Below, in pieces: positions 13,210 to 26,328 of a stretch of DNA of 64,000 bases. Made by a program: the position numbers and the translations under genes. The stretch's first letter is position 1. Each line of letters starts with the position of its first letter. The DNA lies in assembly GCA_023055505.1 (NCBI GenBank), contig JALIRH010000007.1, positions 12,899,773-12,963,772 of the forward strand, in the 5' to 3' direction. Source of the DNA: Callipepla californica brunnescens. Taxonomy: Eukaryota; Chordata; Aves; Galliformes; Odontophoridae. The notes under the pieces are model-generated. The model worked only from the letters and a program-made list of their open reading frames with translations, did no database searches and was not told the DNA's origin.

Positions 13210-14311
13210 GAAAGCAGATTAAGAGAAACTTTCTGTATTCAATTTTTTTTAGCTCAGTTTTCAGATGTTGAACTGATCCAGTGTAGTAACTGAGGAAAAA
13301 AAGGCATGTTCTCTCTGCGTATCTGCTCAGCACACTGCTGTAGTAAGTAACGTTTGGTGTATAACATATCTTGTGTTGTAGTACATTTAAGCACTCTTGT
13401 CCCACTATCTTTTCAATAAGTGAAATCTAGAAGCTAGCTTTTGCTTCGGTGTATATTCAGAGTTACTGCTGAATTATGCACGTGAAACCAAGTATTCTGT
13501 GCAAATTCTATCTGTTAAACGTTAAGAGATTTTGTGGCTTCGTTTTTTCACATTTCATTCTGTGGCCCTTTTTTCTACAGTGAAAATGCAGCCTGCTTTT
13601 GCTGAAGAGATTTGCTTGCTTGGTGGCCTCTTAAAAGAACACAAAAGATATATCGTTTTTTCCTTCTCCTGCTGATCTAATAAACGTCAGAATTTGTCCA
13701 AAGCATCTTGTAACTCTTTACTCAGTAGTTATATTTTCTAATACATAAGGGAACAAATCTAGATTTGAATTTAACCACCTGATAAAAGTAAATTATATTG
13801 CTACATAAGTTTCCGTTTATATTTTGAAAGGAAAATGTTTCTAATTCTATAGACTGTTTATTCTTTACTGCGCTTGCATGAAAACTAGTTAAAATACTTA
13901 GAAGGTGACTGTAATTCTGTTTCTCACTTGTTTTTAGGTTGTATCTTGTAACCTTAAGTGTTTGACTAATTGTCACGAAAATGAACAACTGTCGCAGATG
14001 TTTCTGCCACTGCAGTAGCAATAGCTGCAGGGAATGAGAGAACTTGAAGTTGATATCTATCTGCCTTTTCTGGTGTTGTGAAGACTTTTTCGTGGCTCAG
14101 CATCCTTTTGTTGTCCGCTGTGTAATTGCGTGACCATCTAGTAGACAAACAACACTTTTTTGCTGTTTAAGTATCACAGGATGATTTGAGTTGTCAAGCG
14201 TGTCAGAGGGTCTCTAGTTCTTCATTCTACATGAAGCAGAGATCACAGTGAGATCAGACCAAATTTTTCAGATTCTTACATGGCTGCTTGTGGTAAATCT
14301 TCAAGAATGGA

Positions 14312-14660
14312 ATTTGCACAGGCTCTCTGAGCAACTGCTGCTCCACTGCTTGGCTGTCTGAATAGTGGGGGAGAAATAGTTGGCTTGTATCCAGTCATAG
14401 CCGCTCTTGTTTCAGGTTTTTCCTTGTTGCACCTGTTTTTTATTTTTTTTCTCCCTCCAGTCCCCCTCTCGGTGAAGAGACCTGATCTGTCCATCCCCTT
14501 GCAAAACTTCTCAGTGGTCCTTGAAGGGTTCCTGTTGAGTCCCTATGAGGCCTCATCTTTTCTAGGGACAACAAACTCAACTTGTTTGTTTTCTTCATCT
14601 CTTACAGAGTATGTGCTTCAACTCCCTGAAAATCCAGGGCAGTCCTTTGCTGAATTGTTT
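14312..14660 (-). repeat. Old diverged CR1 LINE (antisense)
   Basis: Read on the minus strand, the order of blocks follows the CR1 3' region: a segment like 'trying ... lagging ... cctgaacaaactcaact', the 'cctcatcttttctagggac' block, and 'tcctttgctgaatt' near 14655. Similarity is patchy, so the copy is ancient. The ends are approximate. Confidence 0.6.
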
Positions 14661-15614
14661 TGTTTGCTTGTTTAATGGGCTTGCTGATTCTAGAGTAGTC
14701 CTTCTGTTTTCTCTTGCTGAGTTCTTAATAAAACAAAAGTCTAAAAGGCTTTTTTTTTTTTTTAGTACTAATGTCCATTGTCTATGGGCAGAACATCTTC
14801 TGTCTTGATTTTGCAGATGTGTCTGCCTCTTGAGATCCTGTGTGTTTTACTTGTTTTACTGAGCTTGTTTCCTCAGACTTGTCCTGATCACTGAGAGTGT
14901 CTTCATCTTTCTGTGCATCAGCATCACAAAGTGAGATTTATGGTTCTTTTGGGTGTCTGGGTCTATACTGATGTCTTGCAGCATTAATTCCTTACAGATT
15001 ATAAGGTGTATGTCTGTTGCAATCCTCTACATTTTTTTTCTTTAATAGTATGCAATTCAGTCTTGTTATAACCATGTTTGTTTACAGAAATATCATGGAG
15101 ATGGTTTTCCTAGTCTCTGACTTTAACTAAGTCAGGCTGCTACTCATCCATTACTTGATTAAACATTTACAACTGCTTAGCCCTCTCCTGCTGCTTACTC
15201 ATAATGTCTAATCAGTGTTGCCTACTGCTTTGTATTCTTAGGAGAGAAAACTTCTTTCCCCCCCACCATGTTTGTACTACGTATGATAGTTTACCTCAGA
15301 GGTGTTTTGTTCTTCAAATTCCTTTTGTCTGACTCCCTGCTTTGCTGCTGTATCTGCCAAAATATGAACATAAGCATGATGTTGCACTGAAATTGCCATC
15401 TGTTATTATGACAAAGAAAAGGTGTCATTTTTTTCTTTATGTAAAAGGCAAACAACTAACGTACAGTGGTATGAGATGGTCTGTTCAAAGCATAGCACAA
15501 GAGTCCTCAAAGGCTGACATTATCAGTTAGAGAAATTCTGCGTTCCACTGAAATATTTCAGAGGATGAGTTTTAAGGGTATTCAGAGAATATTTGAATAT
15601 TGCAAATGAACATG

Positions 15615-15828
15615 AGAAAAAGCTTCTGTACTTTGAGGTTTACAGAGCATTGGAACAAGCTGCCCATGGAAGTTATAGATACTACTTTCTTTGATGATAC
15701 TCAAACACCTGCTTGAGCACTTCTGTGTGCAACCTGTTCTAAGTAACTTACTTTAGCAGGGGTGTTGGTTTTGATGATCTTCAGAGGTCCCTTCCAATAC
15801 CTACAAGTCTGTGATGATTCTGTGAAAC
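15615..15828 (+). repeat. CR1 LINE 3' fragment
   Basis: Typical CR1 3' blocks occur in order: 'cattggaacaagctgccca', a block like 'gatgatactcaaacacctgc', and 'gatcttcagaggtcccttcc'. It ends in the CR1 octamer tail 'gtgatgattctgtga'. It is a 5'-truncated copy, as is usual for CR1. Confidence 0.85.
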
Positions 15829-16450
15829 CTTCACATCTCTGAGCATGTTTTTGTGACTATGTCATTGTGAGATCCAACAGTACGCCTCTCCCATGTTGTC
15901 TCACTGATGATCATCATCATCAGTGCTAGATGCTATCTTCCTTAATTGCTTGTATCCTGCTCTGTTTTCCTACCGCTGGACACTAAGGTGGTTGGAGTTC
16001 CACATGAGGACCAGGACCTAGGAATAGGAAGCTCCTTCTTATCTGAAGGTTGCCTTTTCTACACAAAAGATGAGACCTACCATCCATTGACAAAGCTCCA
16101 TTCTATATGCTGTTCTTTATAAAGGACGGTTTTCCACTTGAGCCTTCCTGATCTGTACTTTGTGAAGAGCCTGTGTTTGTCTATGAGTGTGCAATCCCAG
16201 TGAGATTGTAGATATGCAGTAAACATAAGTTTTGTTTGATCAGTAGTAGCAAAGACATTGCCTTGTCTCTACACTGAAAATTTGACTGTGGGATGACTTT
16301 ATCAGTTTCTTTTGTTATATTCATAACTTCTTTTTAGATTTTAAGTTACTTAAGGAGGACCTGTGTAACTCTCCACTTCAGTTTCATTAAAAAGTTACGT
16401 TGGGGTTTCTCTCCCGTGAGCACTTCTGAGTTGTAAACAAATGAAACTGA

Positions 16451-16520
16451 GTAGTTATTAGCAGCTATTAGTTATAGCAGTACAGCTTATAGTTATTAGC
16501 AGTTATTAGTTTAATTAGCA
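16451..16520 (+). repeat. Imperfect short tandem repeats (agttattagcag-like)
   Basis: Variants of agttattagcag recur at least four times in about 65 bp, with imperfect units between them. It is a low-complexity region with no assigned role. Confidence 0.6.
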
Positions 16521-19500
16521 TTAAAAGTGGCTGACTAACATATAGGACAAGGTGTATTCTTTGTCCTTTCTGGACTTCCTGGATTCACTAGCTGTTAATA
16601 TCTGTTAATATCAGGTAAATGGAATTCAAGTAATAAAAGCTTTAGTAACTTATATTTCTTGTATTAGCGAAATCAACTTTCTTATCCTAGTATTTGTACT
16701 TCATGTCTGAAAATGAGGTGATATTGCATCTTGCTGCGTCTTACTTTTGGCTTGAATAGAGTTAATGTTCACTGTAGTAGCTGGTATGGTGCTGCATTTC
16801 AGATTTCTGTTGAAAACAGAGGTGATAGCACACAGATGTTTAGTTGTTTCTGATTAGCGTTACACAGAGTTGAGGATGTTTCAGCTTCTTGTGTTGCCCT
16901 GCCAGTGAGGAGCTGGGGGTGCTTAAGGAGTGGGAGAGGACAGAAACAGGACAGCTGATTCAAACTGGCCAAATGAATGTTCTATACCATATGGTGTCAT
17001 GCTGAACTGTAAAAGCCTGGGGAAAGGAGGAGGAAATGGGTCATTTGAAGTGGTGACATTTGTTCCTAAGAAACCATTGTGTGCGATGAGCCCTGTGTTC
17101 CTGGGAGAGACAAAGTCTGTCTGCTGATGGGAAATAGTGAATGAATTCCTTAGTTTGTGTTACTTATGTGCTCAGTCTTTGCTTTACCTGGTAAACTGTG
17201 TTTATCTTGACCCATGAGTTCTTGTGCATTCTCTTCTTTATCTCTCTCTCTGTGGGGGCTGCAAGCAAGTGCCAGTGCGATGCCTAGCTTCTACCAGAGT
17301 TGAAGCACAGTGACCTACTAGCTTTTCAGTAATTATTATGTGGTCATATTTTTAATTGTATTAAATTTATTATAATTTTTTTTTCCATTGACTGGTTTTG
17401 CAAATGGATGTTGTCTGCCTAAATAGACAAGGCAATGTGAAGACAATCAAATCATGACTCTGAGGTCTACCATTTCAATCACAGGTCATTGCTAGAAGTA
17501 AGTTTATGTTGATAGTCGTTACACTTCTGGATCTCTATTATCATTAAGTATTAAATGGAAACGGCAAAAATCTTGTGTAAGGTGTAGTAAACCTATATTT
17601 TCAATTCAAGGTGTTAGAACTTGATCCTGCCAATTTGAGGTAGCCACATAAGCAACTGATTTTGGACGTAGTGACATCTGTCCTATTTGAATTAGATTTC
17701 TATGAACTGTCAAGTCATCTTCATTTGTCTTTGAAGCTCACATGCAGTAATAGTAGGCTAAAACCTGCTAAAATAGAGCGTTGAATGTGCAACGGTCTGG
17801 TGATGGCATGATTCAGTGGAGGGGATAAGTGGTTCTCAGTTGCCATTAAATTGTTAAGGAGTGTAGTGTTTTAATATCTCACGAAACATCGAGTAGGAAC
17901 GTTAATGCATTGCTATCATCTAGCCCTACTTAACTGACAGCTGCTGTGGCTTTGGTGGTGATGCAAGTGAGTGCCTCTGAGACTGCAGCTTTCTCTTTGG
18001 TACTTCTGCATGCAAAAAAAGGGCAGTGTTGATAATAGTGTTCTGCTTCACTAGCCTTAGTGATGATGGAAGCCAATGTGTATGGTTCATTGGCTTTTAT
18101 TGGTGTGTTGTGCAGATCTCCTCCGCCCAGGGTAAACTCTAACAGTGCTTTCTGTATGGCCAGCTGATACCTTGTTTCTTGTATATCGCCTGATGCTGCA
18201 GTTATGGTGTGCTGGTGGTAACAATACTATGAAGATCATTGCAAACAAAAGCAAGTAGTTAGAGCTAGTCTCTTCATTCTTTTCTGCTGCCTAGTCAGGG
18301 ATATTTGATGAATCAAAGATACTGTAAGTCATAGTTCTGACTTGTGAGATCTGCTCGTCTGGAGTTTCAGAAAGAAAGCATGCCTGTTAGTGCTGCTAAG
18401 CAGCTTTTACAGCGCTGTAGCCAGATTTTGCCTGAAGAGTGAAGTCCAGCCCATCAGTATAGTGAGGGTTACAGTTCTTATCTCGGGCTGTCCTCCAATG
18501 GCAGAATTCCAGAGGAACAGTCAGGAAATTTTGCACTCCCTCAGATGGGTATATAAACACGTGCGTAATACAACCCAGGGAAAAAGTGTGCTGGAATATT
18601 GTCTCAAGTGACCTCTGGATAGCACAGGAAACATCAGACTATAAGAGTTCAGTTTATGCCTTCTCCAGTTTTTCAGCCTGCTGACTGCATGCTTTCTGCA
18701 GGTTCTTTCTCACATTCCATATTACGTGATTGATTTACCTGTTTCTTCACATCATATCCACTGCTTTGCACACTTTTAGATTATCTGTGTTCTCTTCAGG
18801 ATGCAAGGGTTTTAATATTTCCTGATACATTTGTAAATACAATTCAAACGTGGTGTCTAGTGCTCAAGTTGTATCTGTGTTGTATTGTGCAGTAGGTGTG
18901 AATTTATGGTCACTTGTACTCTGATGCTAACAGTAAAGCTTTGTCCAGCATTTTCCTCATGTTGGAGTCGTGAAAGACCAGGTAGGCATGGAAGATGTTC
19001 TCTGTATATGTATACCTCTGGGCTAGAGCTGGCTGGAGCGTGTTTCTATTAATTCTTTTTTCAGCTCCTCTTGGAAACATTCTTCTATAGGATACATAGT
19101 GAGCTGCTGTATTTCTGCTCTGTTTCTGTATATACATTTACAAAATAAGAAGCTGCATGTTGGTAGCTTAAAAACGCAGAAAAGAGAAATTTAGCTGCCT
19201 ACAATGTTTTATTCTTTACCTCAGCCCCATGTATTTCTGAAAAATGTAAAATGAAAGGCTACACATGCTTGGAGCTCTATTGTTGAAATTTTTAACCCAG
19301 AAACAGGATGATGTTTTTTTTTTTTCCCTCATCTTCTTCTGCCTGGAAAAGACAAGCTGATTAAAGAGGATATGGTTTATCTTTTTATGAATCAATTGAA
19401 AAGGTTATTCTTTAGAAAGAAGCTTACTTAAATCATGTTGGGTTTGATTTTTTTTCATTTTATTAGGAGAAGGATGTTTACATTCATTAATAGGGAAGAG

Positions 19501-19540
19501 TGATAACTCTGTCAGTGGTGAGAAGGAGGCTTCTGCACAC

Positions 19541-19850
19541 TTGCTGCTTGTTCCTGTCATACTGAGAGCACTAATGGGCACCAGCTGGGCTGCAGCTATA
19601 GCAGCTTCACCACTTCAGCCTCACACAGCAAGAGTTGCTGTGGCAGAGCTGCAGAAGGGCCGCCTGTGCAGATTTAGGAAGTATACACTTGAGTTGTTGT
19701 TCCCTGGGCAACAGAATAACTGCAGCCAGCTGGCTCTGCACCACCTGAGCTGATCAAAGAGCAAACCCTGTCAGGCACTGATACTTCAGCTCCTCCAGAT
19801 TCAGCGGGAATGTCTGCAGGCAATGATGTAGGGAGCGTTGTCATTTGGAT
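19541..19850. other. GC-elevated intronic block with X-box-like site
   Basis: About 55% G+C by hand count over 19561-19680, against roughly 35-38% nearby. It contains gttccctgggcaac at 19699-19712, one base from the RFX X-box consensus (GTNRCC N2 RGYAAC), and clusters of cagctg-type E-boxes. It could be an enhancer or an unrecognised old repeat. No coding identity was found. Confidence 0.3.
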
Positions 19851-20820
19851 TTCAAGGTTAAACACAGGGGAATGAAGCAGAATGACAGCAGAAATAAAAT
19901 GCAAACGTTGTTCCTGTAGGTGCTACCATCTCATGTATGTAGTTATCGATTCTAGAAAATCAATTTAAAAATACTTCATTACTAATGTACATATAAAATG
20001 TGTTTCAGAATGATTTTAAGAGAACAGGAGACTAGCAATAACTGTCTTTGTTTTCCTTCTGCCAAAGGAGTACATTAATCAGGATGATTTATCACACATT
20101 TAGGTAAGAAAGATGCTAAAGAATGATTGAAGATAAAGATTGGAGTGCTTAGTAAAATGATATAATTAGGGAGGGCTGTGCAGAGCTGAACTTATTCTAC
20201 TTTAGGTGACTGCAAGCCTGTGACAAGTGCAGACTGTGGTTGTTACATATGTCAGAGCACACTTCAGTGGCATGGGGGAGGTTATTCTGCAAGTGGTGCC
20301 AGAAGAATGAAAGGTGGATGTTTGAACAGCTGTGTTGCAATGTTGGCTGGTGTGTTCCTGTGTAATTGGGATAAAAATCCACTTATGAGATGGGTTGTGG
20401 GTGATGATGCTTCCTCAATGACCATTTAGCTGCATTCGTACACTTTAGCTTTTATATTATACCAGTGCCTGTAAGCATTGCTTTGCTTAAGAGTTTTAGG
20501 GAGTTTTGCATTTTAAAATCCTGTTTTAAGCACTGTTAACAAATGGGTAAAGATTGAAATTGTGTGTTTTTATTGCTTGTCTTGAAATAGAAAATATAAA
20601 GAAGAAACGTAGTATCTCTATTGTTTGTGAAAGATATCTTCAATTCTGGAAAGGTAACTGCAGTGGGTGAACCAGAGGTGGGCAGAATAAGGGCAATTGA
20701 TAGTACAGGTTGACTTTTATTGAGCTTAGGGCAGCTTCGGTCTTCACCTAATCAAGCAAGGCAAGAGGTGGATCTTTACATGTGCTCAAGCTTCCAGATG
20801 CAGTGTCCTCAGTACAGGAG

Positions 20821-21215
20821 TGGAACACCTCCTCTTTGAGGACAGGCTGAGAAGGCTGGGGCTGTTCAGCCTGGAGAAGAGAAGGCTTGTGAGAGACCAG
20901 AGTGCAGCCTTTCAGTATCAAAGAGAGACTGTAAGAAAGATGATGCTTTAGCAGGGTCTGTTGTGATAGGACAAGGAGAAATGGGAGATTTAGATTAGCT
21001 ATGAGGAAAAAGAATTTTTATTTTTTTTTTTTTATGATAAGCACTGGAGCAGGTTCCCCAGAGATGTGGTGGTTGCTCTGTCCGTGGAGACATCCACAGT
21101 CAGGCTGGTCAGGGTTCTGAGCAACTTAATCTACCTGTAGATATTCCTGATGGTTGCAGGGGAGTTGGACTAGATGGCCTTTAAAGGTACCTTCCAACTC
21201 CAATGATTCTATGAA
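20821..21215 (+). repeat. CR1 LINE 3' fragment
   Basis: It begins with 'gaggacaggctgagaaggct' followed by 'ggggctgttcagcctggaga', the standard CR1 block. It ends with 'ggactagatggcctttaaag' and 'ccttccaactccaatgattc'. A T-rich run (about 21016-21033) interrupts it. Confidence 0.9.
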
Positions 21216-24200
21216 CAAGTATGGCTTTTAGTATTCAATAAAAAAAACCAAATAGGGGCATAATTGATACTGCTTACTGTCTGCAGTGATTACAGAGGCT
21301 ACATCTCTTTCTTCTGCCTTTATTCTTATTTACTTTGTAAGTCATCTAGATATCAGTGGATTTCTTAGTGTGTCTACTGGGATTACAAATTTTTTTTTCT
21401 AAAGTGGCTATTTATTAAAGGGAATAAACTATACTTTTGAAGAAGTCTCTGTAAATGGGCTTCCATGGTTGTACCTCATGTTTAGTTGAATTTCTGTGGT
21501 TTCCCAGGCTGTGGAATTTCCTGAACGAATCTTAGTAAAAACTTGGAATTAGTTTTAAATTCTTCGTTCAAAATCTGGAGACCTGATATAGCTCACTTCT
21601 TTGATTATGGAGTTCTCTAGAAAGAAAAAAAAAAAAAAAAAGGCCAAGCGTTGTTTTGAAGTGCATAGACAATTCCTTCTGGCTTAAAAATCTGAATATA
21701 TGTAAAAGTTGAAATTTTTTGCTAGGGTGGGAATGACTTTTAGTGTCATAAGCAAATGCGTCACATCTGGAATAAGCAGTCCGTTTCTTATGTTCACGTT
21801 TTTTTCTTCTAGTCTTGAAATGATCACACAGTTGAGGGATGTTGGATGGCTACTGCATTCTATCCAGCAGTGGTTCCGTGAATTGATCTGTTGTGTGTGA
21901 CAAAATTCTACAAAGGAGCAGCAAGTACTTATAGTTGACATTGTGTGCTTCTTTTTGTACTGTCATTAGTAGCTTCCTGATAACTCTACCTGTCAGTTGT
22001 TTGGGTTTTTTTGAGGGGTTTATTTCTCTGAGTTGATTAAGCTGGAACAACTCTCTAAGGGGAGCAGTGTTTGGAGGTAGATAAACAGGATGTTTCACCT
22101 GTCTGCAACTTTTTTTTTTCTACTGTTGAAACTGCTGGTAGTGGAAAGCTGAAAATTGTCATGGAAGTAGCCCTCCTTGTGAAGTTCTTTTGAGTGCTGG
22201 AGTGAAAATTGGTATTGATTTGACCAAGTTGTGACCTTTTGCAAATTGTGCACTCTGTATGCGGAGGGTTTTCTCACTTGCGTAACTTGCTAAATAGGCA
22301 TCTGAAGAAGGCTGTGAGCTCCGTGACTCTCTCAGGCTTTGGAAAAACTTGCTGAAGTTTATTTCCTGCAGTTAGCTCCTGCACCCTCAGAGCTGCCAGA
22401 ACAGCTAGTGTGTAGTTTCTTTCTAACTCAGTACTGTCAAAATGTGGGGTTATTTGCTTATTCCCAACTTCTTGCCTGTTGCTTTTTATGCTTGGATCAT
22501 TTCAACAGAACTAGGTAGAAGGAATTGTGTATAGTCACTCTGGCAGGTCTGTGACTATGGCATCGTCAGCCCGGGAGGTCGTGTTAATGAGCGTGAGGAA
22601 GCAGTGCTTAACAGGGAGGTGTTGCTGTTGGGGAGCTGTGTTTAACTCCAGCCATAGCTACTGAGAAGTATACTGGAGGTGCACAGTGACAAGGGACTCT
22701 TTTTGAATGATGAGGAACAAAAGTGACAGCAATATAACAATTCATTGTTTTAATCTTGGATTACAGTTCTGAACAGTTCTTTAGGAGTACAGCAGTACTC
22801 CCTTCTGCAAAACTTTCACTTAACGCTTTATGAAAGTGGAACTTAGTGGCTTTCACTAAGCATTAAGTAAACATTAACATTTTGCTTGATACAAAAGCTT
22901 ATCAATTCTTTTCTGCATTGGTGCTGTGTAATAATTCTTGTTGAAACATGAGATAACATTGGAAAAGTAGGTTCTGACTATATGAATAGCTTTAAAGTAT
23001 ATAGGTATGATTTAAATAGGTGTTCTGTGCTTTGATTGTTTTTATGTCTGACAGAGTGATTGGTGTGTTGTCATCTAAATATACCATTCATTTTGTATGG
23101 CTCTTTTACTAGTTTTAGGGAAATATGGTAAGTTATAGGAAAGATGTTTTTACCCATGTATATGTGCAGTAGAGTGAAGTAACATAAGGGAAAATCTGGG
23201 ATTTTTGATGTTAATTTTCTTCTTGTTCATAAAGAATTGATGATTACCCCACAAAGTTGTTCTTGTTATTAATAAAAACTTATAGGTATTTTATTTCTAT
23301 TTCTCTAAATACAGACAGTAAGAGATCACAACCTTTGTGAGAAATAATGACTGCTATGCTGTTGAGATCCGTAGAAAGTCTAATAAGTAAAATTTACTTA
23401 AAACATGTATGCTAATATATAGTTCTTAAGGAATTTTTGATGATAGAAATTGAATTCTGAAAGGAAGTTTATACAAGTCCTGCAAAGACACGACTGTTAA
23501 TAAATGTAGCGTGGCCAAACTGTATTTCAAAAGTAGAATATTCTTTTGCATTTTGGAAGGGCAGATGTCATCTGATGCACATTATAGCATCTGAGCAGCT
23601 TTTCAGAAAGCCTAGACTCCAAGGAATGGTATAAGTGGATCTGCAAGATACGGGAACCTGATAATTTTTTCCTACTGCAAGGAAATATCTTCTGCTTAGA
23701 ATATCGAAGTACACTTCCATCTTCTCCTTAGAAGCAACACTAGGTGTGTATAATTTGAAAACAAATATAAAATTTTATGTAACTACTACATACATAGATT
23801 CAAGCAGATCCATTTCATTGGTGGATTTAACTAATTTTCAAAGTGTTAAAACAGCCCAAGTTACATCAAGTTTCAGGGAGACTTCACTGTATTTTCTTCA
23901 TCTTTGAGCAGTCTTCAAAACATTTCTTGTTTAGGTGTTCTGAGGTTTCTAACGTGGATATTTGTGTGTGATACTCTACTCCTTAATTGTTATTATTTTT
24001 CTCCATGCTTATAGGAACGTACAACCACAATTCCAAAATATTTGTTTTGGAATGTTAAAGTGATGTTCCAAGGTTTCCTCTAATTTGTGCTATGCTGAAA
24101 GATGGTTTATGAAATGTTAACTTTTCATGATTGGTTTTGTGGTTCTGTGCCTAGATCGTGGTGATAGTAGAAAAGCTAAAGCTTTGTGTGCATGATGCAG

Positions 24201-25141
24201 ACCTTTCAGTAATTTTAATCCACCAGAAACTTCTTTGTGTTCTTTAATGTTCTGTCATATATTGACTGTCTAGGGAAAGCATTCAATACATCTTATTTTC
24301 TCAAAGTACTTTGCACATTCAGTTCAGGTTGTTTATTATTTGTATAGAGTATAATGCATGCTGTGCATTGACTTGCCCTTTGATAAGAAAGGTAGCCATC
24401 TGTTGTTGCTTCCTCAGCTTTCAGTGGCACATTGATTTAAAGTGAAGGATTTACCTCAAACGGTTTGGAAATAGCTGTTTAGCATGCACTATAATTATTA
24501 AAAGCTCAATTATGTGCTAATAAGGTATTGTCCCTTATTTATCTGTAGGTAATGGTATGGCCTCTTGATACTGTATTCAATTTGTGATAAAATGATATTT
24601 CTTATGTAGTGCTTTTCATCAAATACCCAGTGCTCATAGTGAGTTCTATGCCTTTAAGTTCTTCTCTTATTCTTGTTTATTTCTATCAGAAATTGATGTT
24701 GTCTGTTGGAGTGGCTATTTTGTGTATATAATATCCAGATTGGTCACCTTTGTAGTGGAGACGTTTCTGTTGAATTACATTGAGTCTGAGAAAGCCTTTC
24801 TCCGACTTTATCCTCCTTCCTCTTGAAGCTGCTCTCATTACAGTTGTTTCTATTTTCTAAGTTGGTCACATCTGCTTAAGGGTCTTTAATCAGGCACTTA
24901 GACTAAAATCAGCACTTGAAGGTAGAACAGTAAGAGAGAGGCATGTGATATCACCTCGTAACCATGAAACATTTCACTAATTACTTTTGATCCTTGGAAC
25001 TTTGTATTGAAAGCATCTTCCAGTAGGCAGGAGCACCCAAAGCTTTCACACGGTCAAAAACAACAACAAAAAAGCCAAATACTTTGTGTTTAAATCCTTG
25101 AGTCAACTCTTGAGACTTCAGGTATTGTTAAACTTTTAATA

Positions 25142-25425
25142 GGTAGGTTGACAGGGAATGGCCTCAAGTTGTGCCAGTGGAGGTTCAGGTTGAGTATTAG
25201 GAAAAATGTATATATTAGGTATCTTATATTAGAAAATATTCAGTGGTGATGCACTCGAACGGGCTGCTCAGGGAGGTGATAGATTTACCATCCCTGGAGA
25301 TGTTGAAGAACCATTAGGTGATGTACTAAGAGAAAAGGTTTAGTGGGAAATACTGGTGGTAGGTGGATGTTTGGACTTGATCTTGGAGGTCTTTGCCAAC
25401 CTTGGTGATTGTATGATTCCACAGC
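25142..25425 (+). repeat. CR1 LINE 3' fragment
   Basis: The segment shows 'aatggcctcaagttgtgcca', 'gggctgctcagggaggtgat', 'ccatccctggagatgttgaa' and the terminal 'ggtgattgtatgattcc'. These are the CR1 3' blocks in order. A short AT-rich insertion or expansion lies near 25205-25235. Confidence 0.88.
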
Positions 25426-26171
25426 TGATTTCTTATTCCTGCTGCAGTAGGCATATTCTTCTGTTTTGAATCCTGGACCAGAAGCTGGTATGATGTGGAC
25501 ATGTTCAGTGCTTCTCTGGTCTCTTCTCATTCTGCACTGATGCAAATTCTGATTACTTTTGGGTGGTGGGCAATATCATATGTGCATAGACCATATAGTA
25601 TTTGTTCTCCTTTATTACAGTTGGTCTCATATATTGTGATACTTTGCTATGCATGTGAATTCTGTTTAACTTCTGGAAGCTGCTTTTGTCCACTATAGTT
25701 AGAGGAATGTACTTGAGTGGAATGCTGAAGCTTTATAGTAAACTGCTAATAGTAGCAAAGAGTACATCATAGTGCTATAGGTCAAGCTGAAGATTGTTCT
25801 TGAGAGGAAAATTGTAAAACTGTGTCTTGGTTGTTGTTGAGGGCTCAAGTAATGTGAATTGTGAGTCTTTTTCATTAATAGCATTATGGCAAATGAAACT
25901 TGGAAAATGTCTCTTAAAAACAGAGATGTGCTCATGAGCATTGACTTCTACCTGTCAAAGGGAGTGCGTGCTAATTATGAGTTTTGCAGTAACTTGACTG
26001 CTGACTTGAGGTCTGACTGTACCCATATTCTTTGTTCACTGCATTCGATGGTGTTATTAAATTTTTTAAACAGCAGATGTGTGTTGCCTATAGATTTGTG
26101 TAAATGTCAATGCACTGTATACAAAATGTCTCCCATACGATGATCTGTTGACATTATTCTCTGTTGCTTAG

Positions 26172-26328
26172 CTTCAGACAGTAAAGTCATGACATGTGCT
26201 GCTGTTTGGAGGATGCCGAAGGAATTGGAATCAGGCAGTCATGAATCCCCTGATGATTCATCAAGCAACACTCAAACCCTGGAGCTACTCTGTCACCTTG
26301 ACAACACAGCCCATGGCAATATGGCCTG
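26172..26328 (+). CDS. EIPR1: EIPR1 coding exon 4 (residues 87-139)
   Basis: This 157-nt exon follows a 19.8-kb intron. The split Thr87 codon is A|CT. It encodes [20 protein letters not shown], a Ser/Asp-rich loop ([13 protein letters not shown], about 107-119), then [16 protein letters not shown], with two bases of Cys139 at the end. The acceptor is gcttag at 26166-26171. The donor gtagga at 26329 is weaker than consensus because G replaces A at +4. The Ser-rich loop contains one more residue type (Asn119) than I remember in human, probably a substitution. Confidence 0.96.

Larger units (their letters stand above)
6357..26171 (+). other. EIPR1: EIPR1 intron 3 (19.8 kb)
   Basis: This is the largest intron. 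It contains CR1 fragments in both orientations (7352-7407, about 14312-14660, 15615-15828, 20821-21215 and 25142-25425), a T22 run, a good CTCF-like motif at 12408 and a GC-elevated block at about 19540-19850. Between these lies featureless AT-rich DNA. No exon of a second gene was recognised on either strand. Confidence 0.8.

Noticed and set aside
24030..24053. Inverted repeat attccaaaa / ttttggaat
   Set aside because: A 9-bp A/T-rich stem with no further pairing beyond it and no context suggesting function.
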